This document shows, piece after piece, positions 16,230 to 24,881 of a stretch of 64,000 bases of DNA. How positions within the stretch are numbered: the first letter of the stretch is position 1; each line of letters begins with the position of its first letter. Source of the stretch: CBDEGK01 sp965237855 (GTDB taxonomy: Bacteria; Pseudomonadota; Gammaproteobacteria; Pseudomonadales; Halieaceae); assembly GCA_965237855.1 (NCBI GenBank), contig CBDEGK010000005.1, positions 269,655 to 333,654 on the forward strand, in the 5' to 3' direction. The position numbers and the translations under genes were made by a program. Under the pieces are notes generated by a model that saw only the letters and a program-made list of their open reading frames with translations, was not told the origin of the DNA and ran no database searches.

Positions 16230-16646
16230 ATGCAATGGATTCTATTCCTGTTTCCCTGGGTTGAGCTGTGGACACTGATCGAGCTGGGTGGCGAGATCGG
16301 TGGGTTTACCACGGTTCTCTATGTGTTTGGCACCTTAATGCTGGGGTTGAGCATGATCCGGGGTCGTGGCATTGCCCTGATGCGGCAGATGCAACAGGAG
16401 CAGGGCCGCGTCTTCATTGGGCCCCAGCTATTAGCGGACGAGACCGCGCTGATTGGGGCTGGTCTGTTGCTGATGATTCCCGGTCTGGTTACCGATGCGC
16501 TGGCCCTGATATGCCTGGTGGGCCCCCTGCGGCGCCGATTGATGGCTTTGTTTGGCATCCAGCGGCCAGAGGTGGTTTGGCCGCAAAATGGCTCAGATCA
16601 CACGGATGAGCCGATAGAGGGCAATTTTCGTCGCTTGGACGACTAA
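16230..16646 (+). CDS. fxsA: FxsA-like membrane protein
   Basis: A 138-residue membrane protein of the FxsA family. It opens with a hydrophobic segment WILFLFPWVELWTLIELGG, then TTVLYVFGTLMLGLSMIRGRG, and has the characteristic ALIGAGLLLMIPGLVTDALALICLVGPLRR near 70-100. FxsA (YtfJ/suppressor of F exclusion) is a cytoplasmic-membrane protein of unclear biochemical role. It is commonly found just upstream of groESL in gammaproteobacteria, as here. GGGAG lies very close to ATG 16230, so the exact start is uncertain. The stop is 7 bases before the groES promoter. Confidence 0.8.
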   Translation: MQWILFLFPWVELWTLIELGGEIGGFTTVLYVFGTLMLGLSMIRGRGIALMRQMQQEQGRVFIGPQLLADETALIGAGLLLMIPGLVTDALALICLVGPLRRRLMALFGIQRPEVVWPQNGSDHTDEPIEGNFRRLDD

Positions 16647-16653
16647 ATACCCC

Positions 16654-16681
16654 TTGAAACTTTAAATTTCGCGACTATGAT
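16654..16681 (+). promoter_or_regulatory. Sigma-70 promoter of groES-groEL
   Basis: TTGAAA at 16654-16659, 16-base spacer and TATGAT at 16676-16681, directly followed by the CIRCE element so that bound HrcA would cover the transcription start. No sigma-32 -10 box (CCCCAT) is seen here, in contrast to clpB. Confidence 0.65.
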
Positions 16682-16707
16682 TAGCACTCCCTGAGGGAGA
16701 GTGCTAA
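16681..16707. promoter_or_regulatory. CIRCE operator (HrcA site)
   Basis: TTAGCACTC, nine bases, GAGTGCTAA: an exact match to the CIRCE consensus, located just downstream of the -10 box and 122 bases before groES. It implies that an HrcA repressor, encoded elsewhere, controls the operon. Confidence 0.95.
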
Positions 16708-16829
16708 TTTCTCGGTTTTGCCCTTGAATTCCCAGCCCTTGCCCCCATCAACACTGTCAGCCGGCCCAGTGCGTGAATAGACCGATGCCGGAAAACGAAG
16801 ATAAACGTAATAAGTGGAGAAATGCACAC

Positions 16830-17120
16830 ATGAACATCCGTCCGTTATACGACCGCGTTGTCGTACGCCGTAAGGAAGAGGAAGAAACCACTGCAGGCGG
16901 CATCGTGCTGCCGGGTTCTGCCAAAGACAAGCCCAACCAGGGTGAAGTTCTCGCCGTCGGTGACGGCAAAGTACTGGATAGCGGTGAACTTCGTGCGCTG
17001 ACTGTAAAAGTGGGCGACACCGTTGTATTCGGCCAGTACGCCGGCAGCAACACCATCGAAGTTGATGGCGAAGAATTGATCATCATGGGTGAAAGTGAAA
17101 TTTTTGGCGTTATCGATTAA
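16830..17120 (+). CDS. groES: Co-chaperonin GroES
   Basis: A 96-residue protein of standard length. It begins MNIRPLYDRVVVRRKEEEE, has the mobile-loop region TTAGGIVLPGSAKDKP, and ends EIFGVID. GroES caps the GroEL ring and closes the folding chamber in the cytoplasm. GGAGA at 16816-16820 sits 9 bases before the ATG. Transcribed with groEL 56 bases downstream, under CIRCE control. Confidence 0.97.
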   Translation: MNIRPLYDRVVVRRKEEEETTAGGIVLPGSAKDKPNQGEVLAVGDGKVLDSGELRALTVKVGDTVVFGQYAGSNTIEVDGEELIIMGESEIFGVID

Positions 17121-17176
17121 GCGATCGCTTCAAACACACTTTTAATCAAATAGTTAAGTAAGAAAGGATTTAGAAC

Positions 17177-18829
17177 ATGTCTGCAAAACAAGTGATATTC
17201 GGAGATAGCGCGCGTCAGCGTATGATGGTTGGAGTGAATGTTCTCGCCGACGCCGTCAAGGTAACCCTGGGACCCAAGGGTCGCAACGCAATTCTGGACA
17301 AGTCTTTTGGTGCACCTACCATGACCAAAGACGGCGTGTCCGTTGCCAAAGAAATCGAATTGGCTGACAAGATAGAGAACATGGGCGCACAAATGGTCAA
17401 GGAAGTTGCTTCCCAGGCCTCCGATACGGCTGGCGACGGTACCACCACCGCTACGGTACTGGCTCAGTCTATTCTCCAGGAAGGCCTTAAGGCAGTTGCC
17501 GCTGGAATGAACCCGATGGATCTCAAGCGCGGCATCGACAAAGCAATCGCTGCGGTAGTTGAAAAGATACTCGAGGCAAGTACTCCCTGTGAAGACACCA
17601 AGGCGATTGCCCAGGTCGGTACCATCTCGGCTAACAGCGACACCCAGGTCGGCGAAATCATCGCTGAAGCCATGGACAAGGTCGGCAAAGAAGGCGTGAT
17701 CACGGTTGAAGAAGGTTCCGGTCTGGAAAATGAGCTGGAAGTGGTTGAAGGTATGCAGTTTGACCGTGGCTACCTGTCGCCTTACTTCATCAACAACCAG
17801 GAAAACATGAGCGCCGATGTTGAAGCGCCTTACATTCTGCTGGTTGACAAGAAAATCTCTAACATCCGTGAATTACTGCCCCTGCTGGAGCAGGTTGCCA
17901 AGGCTTCCAAGCCGCTGGTGATTGTTGCCGAAGACGTTGAAGGTGAAGCGCTGGCTACCCTGGTGGTGAACAACATGCGTGGCATCGTTAAAGTTGCGGC
18001 TTGTAAGGCGCCAGGCTTTGGTGATCGTCGCAAGGCCATGCTGCAGGATATCGCTATCCTCACCGGCGGTACGGTAATCTCTGAAGAAGTGGGTCTGGAC
18101 CTCGAGTCTGCCACCCTTGAGCACCTTGGTTCTGCCAAGCGTGTCACCATGGACAAGGACAACAGCACCATCATCGATGGCGCTGGTGAGCACGATGTTA
18201 TTTCTGCGCGTGTTAACGAAATCCGCGTACAGGTTGAAAATACTTCTTCTGATTACGATCGTGAAAAACTGCAAGAGCGCGTGGCCAAGCTGGCCGGCGG
18301 TGTTGCCGTTATCAAGGTTGGCGCAGCCACCGAGATCGAGATGAAAGAGAAGAAGGCCCGTGTCGAAGACGCCCTGCACGCTACCCGTGCTGCGGTTGAA
18401 GAAGGTGTGGTTGCCGGTGGTGGTGTTGCACTGGTTCGTGCTGTTGATGTGATTCGTGGCATGGAAGGTGACAACGACGACCAGACCGCTGGTATTAACG
18501 CCGCGATTCGCGCAATGGAGAATCCGCTGCGTCAAATCGTCGAGAATGCTGGCGACGAAGCCTCTGTTGTTCTGGACAAGGTCAAAACCGAAGGCACTGG
18601 CAACTATGGCTACAACGCTGCGACTGGCGAATACGGCGACATGATTGAGATGGGTATTCTCGATCCTGCCAAAGTAACCCGCACCGCACTGCAGGCTGCT
18701 GGTTCTGTGGCTGGCCTGATGATTACCACGGAAGTGATGATTGCCGATGAGCCTGATGATGGCGCTGGTGGCGGTGCACCCGGCATGCCTGATATGGGCG
18801 GCATGGGTGGTATGGGTGGTATGATGTAA
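17177..18829 (+). CDS. groEL: Chaperonin GroEL
   Basis: A 550-residue type I chaperonin. ATP-binding motifs VTLGPKGRNAILDKSFG and GDGTTTATVLAQ are intact, as is the apical-domain segment, and the C-terminus carries the usual GGM tail (PDMGGMGGMGGMM). It forms the double-ring folding machine with GroES. AAAGGA precedes the ATG. A terminator follows 23 bases after the stop. Nothing unusual. Confidence 0.97.
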   Translation: MSAKQVIFGDSARQRMMVGVNVLADAVKVTLGPKGRNAILDKSFGAPTMTKDGVSVAKEIELADKIENMGAQMVKEVASQASDTAGDGTTTATVLAQSILQEGLKAVAAGMNPMDLKRGIDKAIAAVVEKILEASTPCEDTKAIAQVGTISANSDTQVGEIIAEAMDKVGKEGVITVEEGSGLENELEVVEGMQFDRGYLSPYFINNQENMSADVEAPYILLVDKKISNIRELLPLLEQVAKASKPLVIVAEDVEGEALATLVVNNMRGIVKVAACKAPGFGDRRKAMLQDIAILTGGTVISEEVGLDLESATLEHLGSAKRVTMDKDNSTIIDGAGEHDVISARVNEIRVQVENTSSDYDREKLQERVAKLAGGVAVIKVGAATEIEMKEKKARVEDALHATRAAVEEGVVAGGGVALVRAVDVIRGMEGDNDDQTAGINAAIRAMENPLRQIVENAGDEASVVLDKVKTEGTGNYGYNAATGEYGDMIEMGILDPAKVTRTALQAAGSVAGLMITTEVMIADEPDDGAGGGAPGMPDMGGMGGMGGMM

Positions 18830-18852
18830 AGCTCGTAGCGAGCTATCATAAG

Positions 18853-18877
18853 TGCCTCGCAATGCGGGGCATTTTTT
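18853..18877 (+). terminator. Rho-independent terminator of groESL
   Basis: TGCCTCGC, loop AAT, GCGGGGCA (one G-T pair) followed by six T at 18872-18877. A smaller hairpin GCTCG/CGAGC precedes it at 18831-18843. Confidence 0.8.
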
Positions 18878-18912
18878 ATTCCACATACTCTGGAGATACA
18901 GGAAAAGTCGGT

Positions 18913-20923
18913 ATGCCGAGATTGCATCAATTTGATATCACCGCCTCAGCAAAGAAGCAGAGATTGCAAGAAGCCCAGGTCATGCACTCAGCGGGACAGC
19001 TGAAAGAAGCTGAGGCTATTTACTCGGAGGTTGTTCGAGAAGCTCCGGATGATCACGAGGCGTACTTTCTACTTGCCATCGCCCAGATGGAAGCTGCAAA
19101 GAACGAAGAGGCGATGGTGACTTTTGACCATCTCTTCAAGCTCTCACGTGCCACAGGTCTCGCCTATTTTGCTGCCGGGAAGTGCAGCAATCGACTTGGT
19201 CAGTACGACAAGGCTATCCGCTATCTGCGGGCAACACTGGAAACCACCCCTGACTTTGCGGAAGCGCACCTGGAGTTGGGCAAAGCGTATATGAAATCAG
19301 GCGCGCTGAAGGAGGCCGGCGATTCTTTCGGAGCGGCGATTAATTGCAGGTCGGAATACGCCGAGGCATTTTTTGAATTTGGCTTGCTTCTCACCTGGAT
19401 TGGTAACATTGATGCCGCCATAGGTGCGTACATGCGCGCACTGGAATTTGATCCCACCAATATAGAGGCACTGCGCCCCTTGTATCGTCTTTTGGAGGCC
19501 TCCAACCGGTATGAGGCAGCCAGGAAGCAAGTTGATACAGCGATAGGCAATCATCCAGAATTGGCGGGTCTGAGAACCGTCAAAGGTATGTTGCACAACC
19601 GTTTGGAAGAGCCGGAGATAGCGGCGGAGTCTTTTGCGAAATCCATTGAGCTGAACCCAGATCTTCCCGAGGCCTACGAGGGTATTGCCACCAGTTTTGG
19701 TGATCTGGGGCGCTACAAAGAGTCCACGGCAATGTATGAAAAAGCGGCCGAACTAGCGCCGGATTCCGCTCATATTCTAAATAATCTCGGCACTAACCGG
19801 GCGCAAAACGGGCGTCATGAGGAAGCCCTGGAGTGTTTCAGGCGCTCACTGGAATCGGGGGAGCGGGCCCCTCAAACCTTCTACCAGATTGCCTTGGCTG
19901 CGCCTCATACCATCACCGAAGAGGAGCTTGCCGAGATGCATGCGCTCCGAGAGGATGAGGCCACCCTGGATGCTGAAAAAGCCGTGCTTGGTTTCGCGAT
20001 AGGCAACATTTTAGACAGCAACAAACAGTATCGAGAGGCCTTTGCTAATTTCATGCAGGGTGCTGAAGCGCGCCGGAAAGTACTAGCTTACTCTGAAGAA
20101 GCTGAGCAACGTTCATTTAAGACGATAAAGCAGATTTTCAAGCAGCCACTGCGACTGAAAAAAAACGGCCGAGACCGAGGACATAATCCCTATTTTTATT
20201 GTCGGCATGCCGCGCTCTGGCACAAGCCTTGTGGAGCAGATCCTGGCAAGTCATCCACAGGTGCATGCAGCGGGTGAGCTCAACTATATTGGACGCATCT
20301 GGAAGAAGAAAATAGTGGATGCAGTCGGGAGTAAGGCGAACCAGGTCACTGCTCAAGAACTGCGGGGTATGGGGGAATAATGCATCGAGCAGTTGCGGAA
20401 GTTAAAACCTACCGCTCGCTACGTGACCGACAAGATGCCGGAGAACTTTTTCCATGTTGGATTAATACGGGCGCTGTGGCCAAATTCCCCTGTTATTCAC
20501 ACGCGACGCAACCCGTTGGATACGTGTTGTTCAATTTTTTCCAAACACTTTTCGAATACTGGCCACTCCTATTCATATGCATTGGATTCCCTGGGGCTAA
20601 GGTATCGAGATTATCTGGAGTTGATGGAACATTATCGCAGCTTGTACCCCGGCGAAATGTATGAGGTTCAATACGAGGAATTTGTGTCCGATAACGAGGC
20701 ACAAATTCGGAAGTTGCTGGATTTTTGCGGGCTTGAGTTCCATCCGGGTTGTGTTTCCTTTCATGAAACCGAACGTATCGTGAAGACTGCCAGTTCAAGG
20801 CAGGTTAAAAAACCCGTGTACAAGAGTTCTGTGGATCGATGGCGCCGCTATGAGGAGTATCTTGACCCCCTCATTGAGGCTATAGGCAAAGACAAGCTAA
20901 TTGAATTAGGAGTGGATGTTTAA
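18913..20923 (+). pseudogene. Decayed TPR-sulfotransferase (frameshift plus stop)
   Basis: A second copy of the TPR-sulfotransferase type seen at 4569. Residues 1 to about 410 from ATG 18913 are TPR units ending LRLKKN. A run of eight A (20158-20165) then shifts the frame: the 18913 frame runs out at 20277, while the +1 frame continues with EDIIPIFIVGMPRSGTSLVEQIL, the phosphosulfate loop. That frame meets TAA at 20378-20380 and resumes without shift as RKLKPTARYVTDKMPENFFHVGLIRALWP through to the ending VKKPVYKSSVDRWRRYEEY (to 20923). Two independent lesions make sequencing error an incomplete explanation. The first fragment could still make a TPR-only protein. The sequence is AT-richer than groEL before it. 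Confidence 0.85.
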
Positions 20924-21031
20924 ACCGCTTCAGCTTTCGTGTAAACGCGACTAAAATGAGCACAAGATTGGCCGAGCTAACGCGGTCGTCATAACACATA
21001 TAAAACAAACCATCAGAGTGGGGATAGACCT

Positions 21032-21649
21032 ATGATTCTGGAATTCATTTTTCGTTGGGCGCACGTGCTATTCGGCATTACCTGGATAGGCATGCTGTAC
21101 TACTTCAATTTCGTACAAACTGAGTATTTCAAGGAAGCCGAGGCCGATGCCAAGGCGGATGCGATCAAAAAACTGGCACCGCGCGCGCTGTGGTGGTTCC
21201 GTTGGGGTGCGATGTTCACTTTCATTACCGGTCTGTACCTCTTGTACGCCATTGGCGCACATAATGACCTGACCGGCCAACCGGTAATCTGGGTGGGCGC
21301 TCTGGCGGGCATCCTCATGTTCCTGAATGTGTGGCTGATCATTTGGCCAAACCAACAGGTTGTGCTGGGCTTGAAAGAAGGTGATGGTCCGACTTCTGCC
21401 GCCAAGGCCGGGCTGGCGTCGCGTACCAATACCCTGTTCTCCGGCCCCATGTTGTTCGGCATGCTGGGTTCCAAGCATATGTACATTGATGCCAGCGATA
21501 TGGCTATCTATGTGGCGCTGGGCATCATCGCTGTGCTGGAAGTGAACGCGTTGTTCGGCAAAATGGGTCCGATGGCCTCCGTAACGGGTGTTGTGCATTC
21601 CAGCATTGCCTTGACCATTGCCATCTGGGCTGTACTGGCCCTGGTGTAA
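21032..21649 (+). CDS. PuuD-like (urate hydroxylase N-domain) membrane protein
   Basis: A 205-residue membrane protein with several hydrophobic helices. The start FIFRWAHVLFGITWIGMLYYFNFVQ and the following RALWWFRWGAMFTFITGLYLL match the membrane domain of the PuuD/DUF989 family, whose full-length members couple a membrane domain to a cytochrome c in urate oxidation. The C-terminal cytochrome c part is absent here (no CxxCH). No other purine-degradation genes are in the window, so urate as substrate is uncertain. The gene is flanked by a decayed gene and a hairpin, so it is probably monocistronic. Confidence 0.65.
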   Translation: MILEFIFRWAHVLFGITWIGMLYYFNFVQTEYFKEAEADAKADAIKKLAPRALWWFRWGAMFTFITGLYLLYAIGAHNDLTGQPVIWVGALAGILMFLNVWLIIWPNQQVVLGLKEGDGPTSAAKAGLASRTNTLFSGPMLFGMLGSKHMYIDASDMAIYVALGIIAVLEVNALFGKMGPMASVTGVVHSSIALTIAIWAVLALV

Positions 21650-21662
21650 ATCACGCGAACTC

Positions 21663-21686
21663 CGGGGCTGGCTTGTTCCAGCCCCG
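21663..21686 (+). terminator. Nine-bp GC-rich hairpin between two genes
   Basis: CGGGGCTGG, six-base loop, CCAGCCCCG. The tail is TACTTTAT rather than a clean T-run, so it is a weak terminator candidate for the PuuD-like gene. It ends 6 bases before the next ATG and leaves no visible Shine-Dalgarno there, so it could also limit translation of that gene. Confidence 0.5.
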
Positions 21687-21692
21687 TACTTT

Positions 21693-22460
21693 ATGACTGA
21701 CGACGACGATTCCATCGATCATATTCCGCCGATTGTCCCGGCCCGGGACGAGGTGGTCGCGCGCACCCGCAGTGGCGGCAAGCGCAAGAAATCCGCTCGT
21801 AAATCCGGTGGCTCGACGGGCTTGTGGGCGCGCCTGTTTATCGTGGTCAGCCTGGTGGTGGCGGCTGTGGCCTGTGCCTGGGCCTGGCAGTTACAGCAGC
21901 AGTTGCAAGTCGCAGAGCGCAATCTGCAAGATTATGGCGAGCGTATTGCTGACCTGGAAGATCGTCTGTCAGATACCGATGAGGGCGTGAACCAGTCCAG
22001 TGCCGCCATGGCGGTGAAGATAAAGGAGCTGTATTCCGAGGTGGACAAGCTGTGGGCTTCTGCCTGGCGCAAGAACAAAGCCAAACTCGCTGACCTGGAA
22101 AAAGTTTCCGGACGTCACAGCAGCCAGTTGGCAACCCTGGGTAATACCGATGAAACTTATTCGGCCCAGCTCAAGTCGCTGGCGGCGGATATGCAGAAAT
22201 TGAAGGCAGTGGCCGGCGACCTCGAACGCCTGGTCGAATCTGCGCAGGCCAGTGAAAGCCAGTTAGAGAAACTCGGTGACGATCTCAATCGCATGGGACT
22301 GGAGTATGCCAAGTTGCAGAAACGGGTGACGACGAACGAGGAGTGGGTGGATTCCATCAACGGTTTTCGCCGGCAGGTTAATCGCACGCTGTCTGAATTG
22401 AATGCACGTTTAACTGAATTACAAGGCCCTGTGGCTCCCCCCGCACCCGCTGGCGGCTAG
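21693..22460 (+). CDS. Membrane-anchored coiled-coil protein of unknown function
   Basis: A 255-residue protein: an acidic start (MTDDDDSIDH), a basic stretch (GGKRKKSARKSG), one transmembrane helix at about 51-70 (ARLFIVVSLVVAAVACAWAW), then a long coiled coil with heptad leucines and many Gln/Glu/Lys to about residue 245, and a proline-rich end. Topology is probably N-in with the coiled coil in the periplasm. I do not recognise the family. No ribosome site is visible upstream of the ATG, which follows a hairpin by 6 bases. It converges with the crotonase gene. Confidence 0.65.
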   Translation: MTDDDDSIDHIPPIVPARDEVVARTRSGGKRKKSARKSGGSTGLWARLFIVVSLVVAAVACAWAWQLQQQLQVAERNLQDYGERIADLEDRLSDTDEGVNQSSAAMAVKIKELYSEVDKLWASAWRKNKAKLADLEKVSGRHSSQLATLGNTDETYSAQLKSLAADMQKLKAVAGDLERLVESAQASESQLEKLGDDLNRMGLEYAKLQKRVTTNEEWVDSINGFRRQVNRTLSELNARLTELQGPVAPPAPAGG

Positions 22461-22473
22461 CCCGCGCGCAAGC

Positions 22474-23244
22474 CTACTCGAAGACTGGTTCCCGTTTTTC
22501 CATAAACGCTGCCATAGCCTCTGCTGATTCGGCAGAGGCCATGGCCCTGGCAAAATATTCCTGCTCCAGGTCGTGGGCATCCTGCATGGCGGCACGCAGG
22601 GGTTCTCTCAGCAATTTCTTGGTCGCCTGTACAGATAGTGGCGGAAGTTTGGCCAGTTGCAGGGAGATAGATTTGGCGTGTCCCACCACCGACTCGCGAC
22701 TGATCTCGTTTACCAGGCCGATATCGACGGCGGTTTCGGCGTCAAAACTTTCCCCCAGCATAAGTAGTTCAGCCGCTTTCTGATGGCCCGCCAGGCGCGG
22801 CAGCAATAGGCTGGAGGAGGCTTCCGGCACTAAACCGAGCTGTGCGAACGGCAGCTTGAAGCGTGCATTATCCTGGGCGAAAACCATGTCGCAGTGCAAA
22901 AGCATGGTGGTTCCCACACCGACGGCCGGGCCCGCGACAGCGGCAATGATGGGTTTTTGGGCCCGCATCAACGCTTTCAGGAAGCGCACGGCGGGCACTT
23001 CTTCATAGTTGCCCAGGTCCTTGGAGACAAAGTCGGCAATGTCATTACCGGAACTGAAACAGTCATCACTGCCGTAAATCAGGATGACCCGCACGTCCTC
23101 GTCATCATCGGCGCGCTCAATAGCCTGGGCCATGGCCCAGTACATACCGTGGTTGAGGGCATTTTTGCGGTCTTCCCGATCCAGGTGCAGATAGAGAACG
23201 TGCTCGCGCAGGTTAATATCGACAAATTCTACGCTGGAATTCAT
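22474..23244 (-). CDS. Enoyl-CoA hydratase/isomerase family protein
   Basis: A 256-residue crotonase-fold protein. The oxyanion-hole segments DCFSSGNDIADF (near 63) and AVAGPAVGVGTTMLLHCD (near 102) are present, followed by LPFAQLGLVPEASSSLLLPRL. A single acid in LVPEA, with no Glu in the first helix motif, is the pattern of delta3-delta2 enoyl-CoA isomerases rather than hydratases, so isomerase is slightly preferred. Acts on CoA thioesters in fatty-acid or related degradation. GGAGG precedes the ATG. It stands alone, divergent from fumarase. Confidence 0.8.
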   Translation of the reverse strand: MNSSVEFVDINLREHVLYLHLDREDRKNALNHGMYWAMAQAIERADDDEDVRVILIYGSDDCFSSGNDIADFVSKDLGNYEEVPAVRFLKALMRAQKPIIAAVAGPAVGVGTTMLLHCDMVFAQDNARFKLPFAQLGLVPEASSSLLLPRLAGHQKAAELLMLGESFDAETAVDIGLVNEISRESVVGHAKSISLQLAKLPPLSVQATKKLLREPLRAAMQDAHDLEQEYFARAMASAESAEAMAAFMEKREPVFE

Positions 23245-23357
23245 TATTTTTTTCCTCCGTGCAGACCGCTTAGGTTAACACCAGATTGAACAAATGGGAG
23301 GGCTTTTTAGGTACAATAGATGCCCTTGTTCATTCAGTCAGTACAGAGGATTTCCCC

Positions 23358-24881
23358 ATGACGGTGATACGTCAGGATGACCTGATCGACAGTGTCGCGG
23401 ATGCGCTGCAATTCATTTCCTACTTCCACCCGCTGGACTTTATTCACGCCGTGCATGAAGCCTATGAACGCGAGCAGAATCCCGCGGCCAAAGATGCGAT
23501 GGCGCAAATTCTGATCAATTCGCGTATGTGTGCCCAGGGCCATCGGCCAATCTGTCAGGACACAGGTATCGTGGTCGTGTTTATCAAGATCGGCATGAAT
23601 GTGCAGTGGGATGCAGATATGTCGGTTGCCGATATGATCAATGAGGGGGTGCGGCGCGCCTACCTGCAGCCGGACAATATCCTGCGCGCCTCTATTCTCG
23701 ACGACCCCGCCGGTGCTCGTACCAACACCAAAGACAACACACCGGCGGTGATCCACATGGAGGTTGTCGAGGGCGATACAGTTGATGTGGCGGTGGCGGC
23801 AAAAGGCGGCGGTTCTGAGAACAAAGCCAGGTTGGTCATGCTGAATCCCTCCGACAGCATCGTCGACTGGGTGGTGGAGACCTTGCCCACCATGGGTGTC
23901 GGCTGGTGCCCCCCCGGTATATTGGGAATCGGCATCGGCGGCACCGCCGAGAAGGCCGCCGTCATGGCCAAGGAAGCCATGATGGAGCCCATCGATATTC
24001 ACGATTTACGTGAGCGCGGGCCGTCAAACCGGGTAGAGGAATTGCGCCTGGAAATCATGGATGCAGTGAACAAGTTGGGCATTGGTGCCCAGGGCCTGGG
24101 TGGCCTGACCACGGTCGTGGATGTCAAGATCCAGGATTATCCTACCCACGCCGCATCACTACCGGTGGCCATGATTCCCAACTGTGCGGCCACCCGCCAC
24201 ACCCATTTTGTTCTGGATGGCTCAGGTCCGGCATTGCAGACACCACCCAATGTGGATGACTGGCCGGACATTACCTGGGAGGTGAGCGACAACGTCAAAC
24301 GGGTCAACCTGGATACCGTGACCAGGGAAGAGGCGGCCAGCTGGCAGCCAGGTGATACCTTGCTGTTGTCTGGCAAGATGTTCACCGGTCGCGATGCGGC
24401 GCACAAGAAAATGAAAGAACTGATTGAGAGTGGCGAGGGTTTGCCAGCGGAAGTGGATCTAAAGGGTAAATTTATCTACTACGTGGGTCCGGTTGATCCA
24501 GTCCGCGATGAAGTGATGGGCCCTGCCGGCCCCACCACGGCCAGCCGCATGGATAAATTCACAGACTTTATCCTCGAGCACACCGGCTTGATGGGCATGA
24601 TTGGCAAGGCCGAACGCGGGCCCACCGGTATCGAAGCCATTAAGAAGCACGGTGCGACCTACCTGATGGCGGTGGGTGGAGCGGCGTACCTGGTATCCAA
24701 GGCCATTGTGAATGCCAGGGTTGTCGCCTTCCCGGAAATGGGTATGGAGGCTATCTACGAGTTTGAGGTCAACGAAATGCCGGTCACGGTTGCCGTGGAT
24801 GTCAGGGGTGAATCGGTGCACACCATCGGTCCTGCCATCTGGAAAAAGAAAATCGAGGAGCAGGCCCTCGAGGTTGTTTAG
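23358..24881 (+). CDS. fumA: Class I (iron-sulfur) fumarate hydratase
   Basis: A 507-residue single-chain class I fumarase, converting fumarate to malate in the TCA cycle with a 4Fe-4S cluster. RMCAQGHRPICQDTG near residue 60-75 and MIPNCAATRHTHF near 280 hold the cluster and substrate residues; the C-terminal beta part has GPVDPVRDEVMGPAGPTTASRMD. The open frame extends further upstream, but AGAGGA (23345-23350) sets the start at ATG 23358. The stop overlaps the start of the exonuclease gene. Confidence 0.92.
   Translation: MTVIRQDDLIDSVADALQFISYFHPLDFIHAVHEAYEREQNPAAKDAMAQILINSRMCAQGHRPICQDTGIVVVFIKIGMNVQWDADMSVADMINEGVRRAYLQPDNILRASILDDPAGARTNTKDNTPAVIHMEVVEGDTVDVAVAAKGGGSENKARLVMLNPSDSIVDWVVETLPTMGVGWCPPGILGIGIGGTAEKAAVMAKEAMMEPIDIHDLRERGPSNRVEELRLEIMDAVNKLGIGAQGLGGLTTVVDVKIQDYPTHAASLPVAMIPNCAATRHTHFVLDGSGPALQTPPNVDDWPDITWEVSDNVKRVNLDTVTREEAASWQPGDTLLLSGKMFTGRDAAHKKMKELIESGEGLPAEVDLKGKFIYYVGPVDPVRDEVMGPAGPTTASRMDKFTDFILEHTGLMGMIGKAERGPTGIEAIKKHGATYLMAVGGAAYLVSKAIVNARVVAFPEMGMEAIYEFEVNEMPVTVAVDVRGESVHTIGPAIWKKKIEEQALEVV

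Noticed and set aside
20158..20165. Programmed frameshift rescuing the TPR-sulfotransferase
   Set aside because: A shift of +1 is required rather than the usual -1, and an in-frame TAA follows at 20378, so a working product is unlikely.
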